A stretch of DNA of 64,000 nt, from positions 5,828,001 through 5,892,000 of the forward strand of contig NZ_JADQDK010000001.1 in NCBI RefSeq assembly GCF_019263705.2, read 5' to 3'. The DNA is from Pseudonocardia abyssalis (GTDB lineage: Bacteria > Actinomycetota > Actinomycetes > Mycobacteriales > Pseudonocardiaceae). The notes under the pieces were generated by a model. The model was given only the letters and a program-made list of their open reading frames with translations. It made no database searches and had not been told where the DNA came from. A program made the position numbers and the translations under genes. Position 1 is the stretch's first letter. The number at the start of each line of letters is the position of its first letter. Positions 63,764-64,000 of the stretch are shown in pieces.

Positions 63764-64000
63764 GTGACTCGCATCGTGATCATGGGCGGTGGCCCGGCCG
63801 GCTACGAGGCGGCACTGGTGGCGGCGCAGCACGGCAGCGACGTGACCGTCGTCGAGCAGGAGGGCATGGGCGGAGCCTGCGTCCTGCACGACTGCGTGCC
63901 GTCCAAGACGTTCATCTCCTCCGCCGGGATCCGCGTCGACCTGCACCGTGCCCCCGAGCTCGGCCTCACCGCCGGGCCCGACTCCGTGGGCGTCGACCTG
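63764..64000 (+). CDS. lpdA: NAD(P)H-quinone dehydrogenase LpdA-like flavoprotein, 5' part
   Basis: The first 79 codons of a class I pyridine nucleotide-disulphide oxidoreductase; the rest is beyond the right edge. The FAD-binding loop is RIVIMGGGPAGYEAALVAAQHG. The following GMGGACVLHDCVPSKTFISSAGIR resembles M. tuberculosis LpdA (Rv3303c), a quinone reductase, rather than the dehydrogenase of the pyruvate complex. Both cysteines of a C-x4-C redox pair are present here. GTG 63764 has a TANNNT element 6 nt upstream. Divergent from the GGCT-like gene. Confidence 0.9.
   Translation, partial: MTRIVIMGGGPAGYEAALVAAQHGSDVTVVEQEGMGGACVLHDCVPSKTFISSAGIRVDLHRAPELGLTAGPDSVGVDL

Overview
The window is 64 kb of very GC-rich DNA with strong G/C third-position bias, F420 biosynthesis (fbiC), Ser/Thr kinases with extracellular sensor domains, a SARP-type regulator and many GTG starts. 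This points to an actinobacterium of the order Pseudonocardiales, most likely Pseudonocardia or a close relative (inference from gene content). Gene density is high, many stop/start pairs overlap by 1-4 bases, and no rRNA, tRNA, insertion sequence, prophage or CRISPR was recognised.

Layout. 1-13.5 kb: 3' end of folD with a DUF3017 membrane protein, a carboxymuconolactone decarboxylase-like protein, a DUF2252 protein, a secreted TAP-type alpha/beta hydrolase, a three-gene ABC-2 exporter, an AraC regulator, a monomeric isocitrate dehydrogenase, and an xthA-kinase-YbaK unit. 13.5-23.6 kb: F420 precursor synthase fbiC, then a minus-strand unit of carotenoid oxygenase, acyl-CoA synthetase and luciferase-like oxidoreductase, then an ECF42 sigma factor with its YCII partner. 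23.7-27.7 kb: trpS, a YihY membrane protein, a D,D-carboxypeptidase and an SRPBCC protein. 27.9-42.1 kb: a nucleoside uptake and salvage island (BMP lipoprotein, ABC ATPase, two permeases, cdd, deoA, add, two aldehyde dehydrogenase-family genes, deoC). 42.2-48.5 kb: a mixed accessory stretch with two AT-richer small ORFs, a molybdopterin oxidoreductase, a GH3 protein that lacks its expected nucleophile, two decayed genes (a VOC protein and an HxlR regulator), a haloalkane dehalogenase, and upp. 48.5-55.5 kb: a TetR regulator, a flavodoxin-like reductase, pmmB, purine nucleoside phosphorylase, a Ser/Thr kinase and an M20 amidohydrolase. 55.7-63.2 kb: an endonuclease-like gene, then a module of NCS1 permease, hybrid histidine kinase and SARP-receiver regulator. 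The window ends with a gamma-glutamylcyclotransferase-like gene and the start of lpdA. The set lpdA, M20 amidohydrolase, PNP, pmmB, upp, add, deoA and cdd recalls the Mycobacterium tuberculosis Rv3303c-Rv3315c neighbourhood.

How genes work together. The ABC importer brings nucleosides in. Cdd, Add, PNP and DeoA deaminate or phosphorolyse them. PmmB and DeoC with aldehyde dehydrogenase can pass the pentose on to central metabolism, and Upp recovers uracil. The permease-kinase-SARP set looks like a substrate-sensing module that ends in a transcription factor.

Most unusual signals. (1) Four intergenic arrays of about 22-bp modules beginning GCGAGT, each 3' of a gene and oriented with it; two of them flank the endonuclease-like gene in inverted orientation. 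(2) The permease / hybrid kinase / SARP-receiver module, whose permease carries a cysteine-rich tail. (3) Four 14-bp tandem repeats abutting the deoC promoter. (4) A recurring TANNNT hexamer exactly 6-8 nt before start codons, suggesting widespread leaderless transcription.
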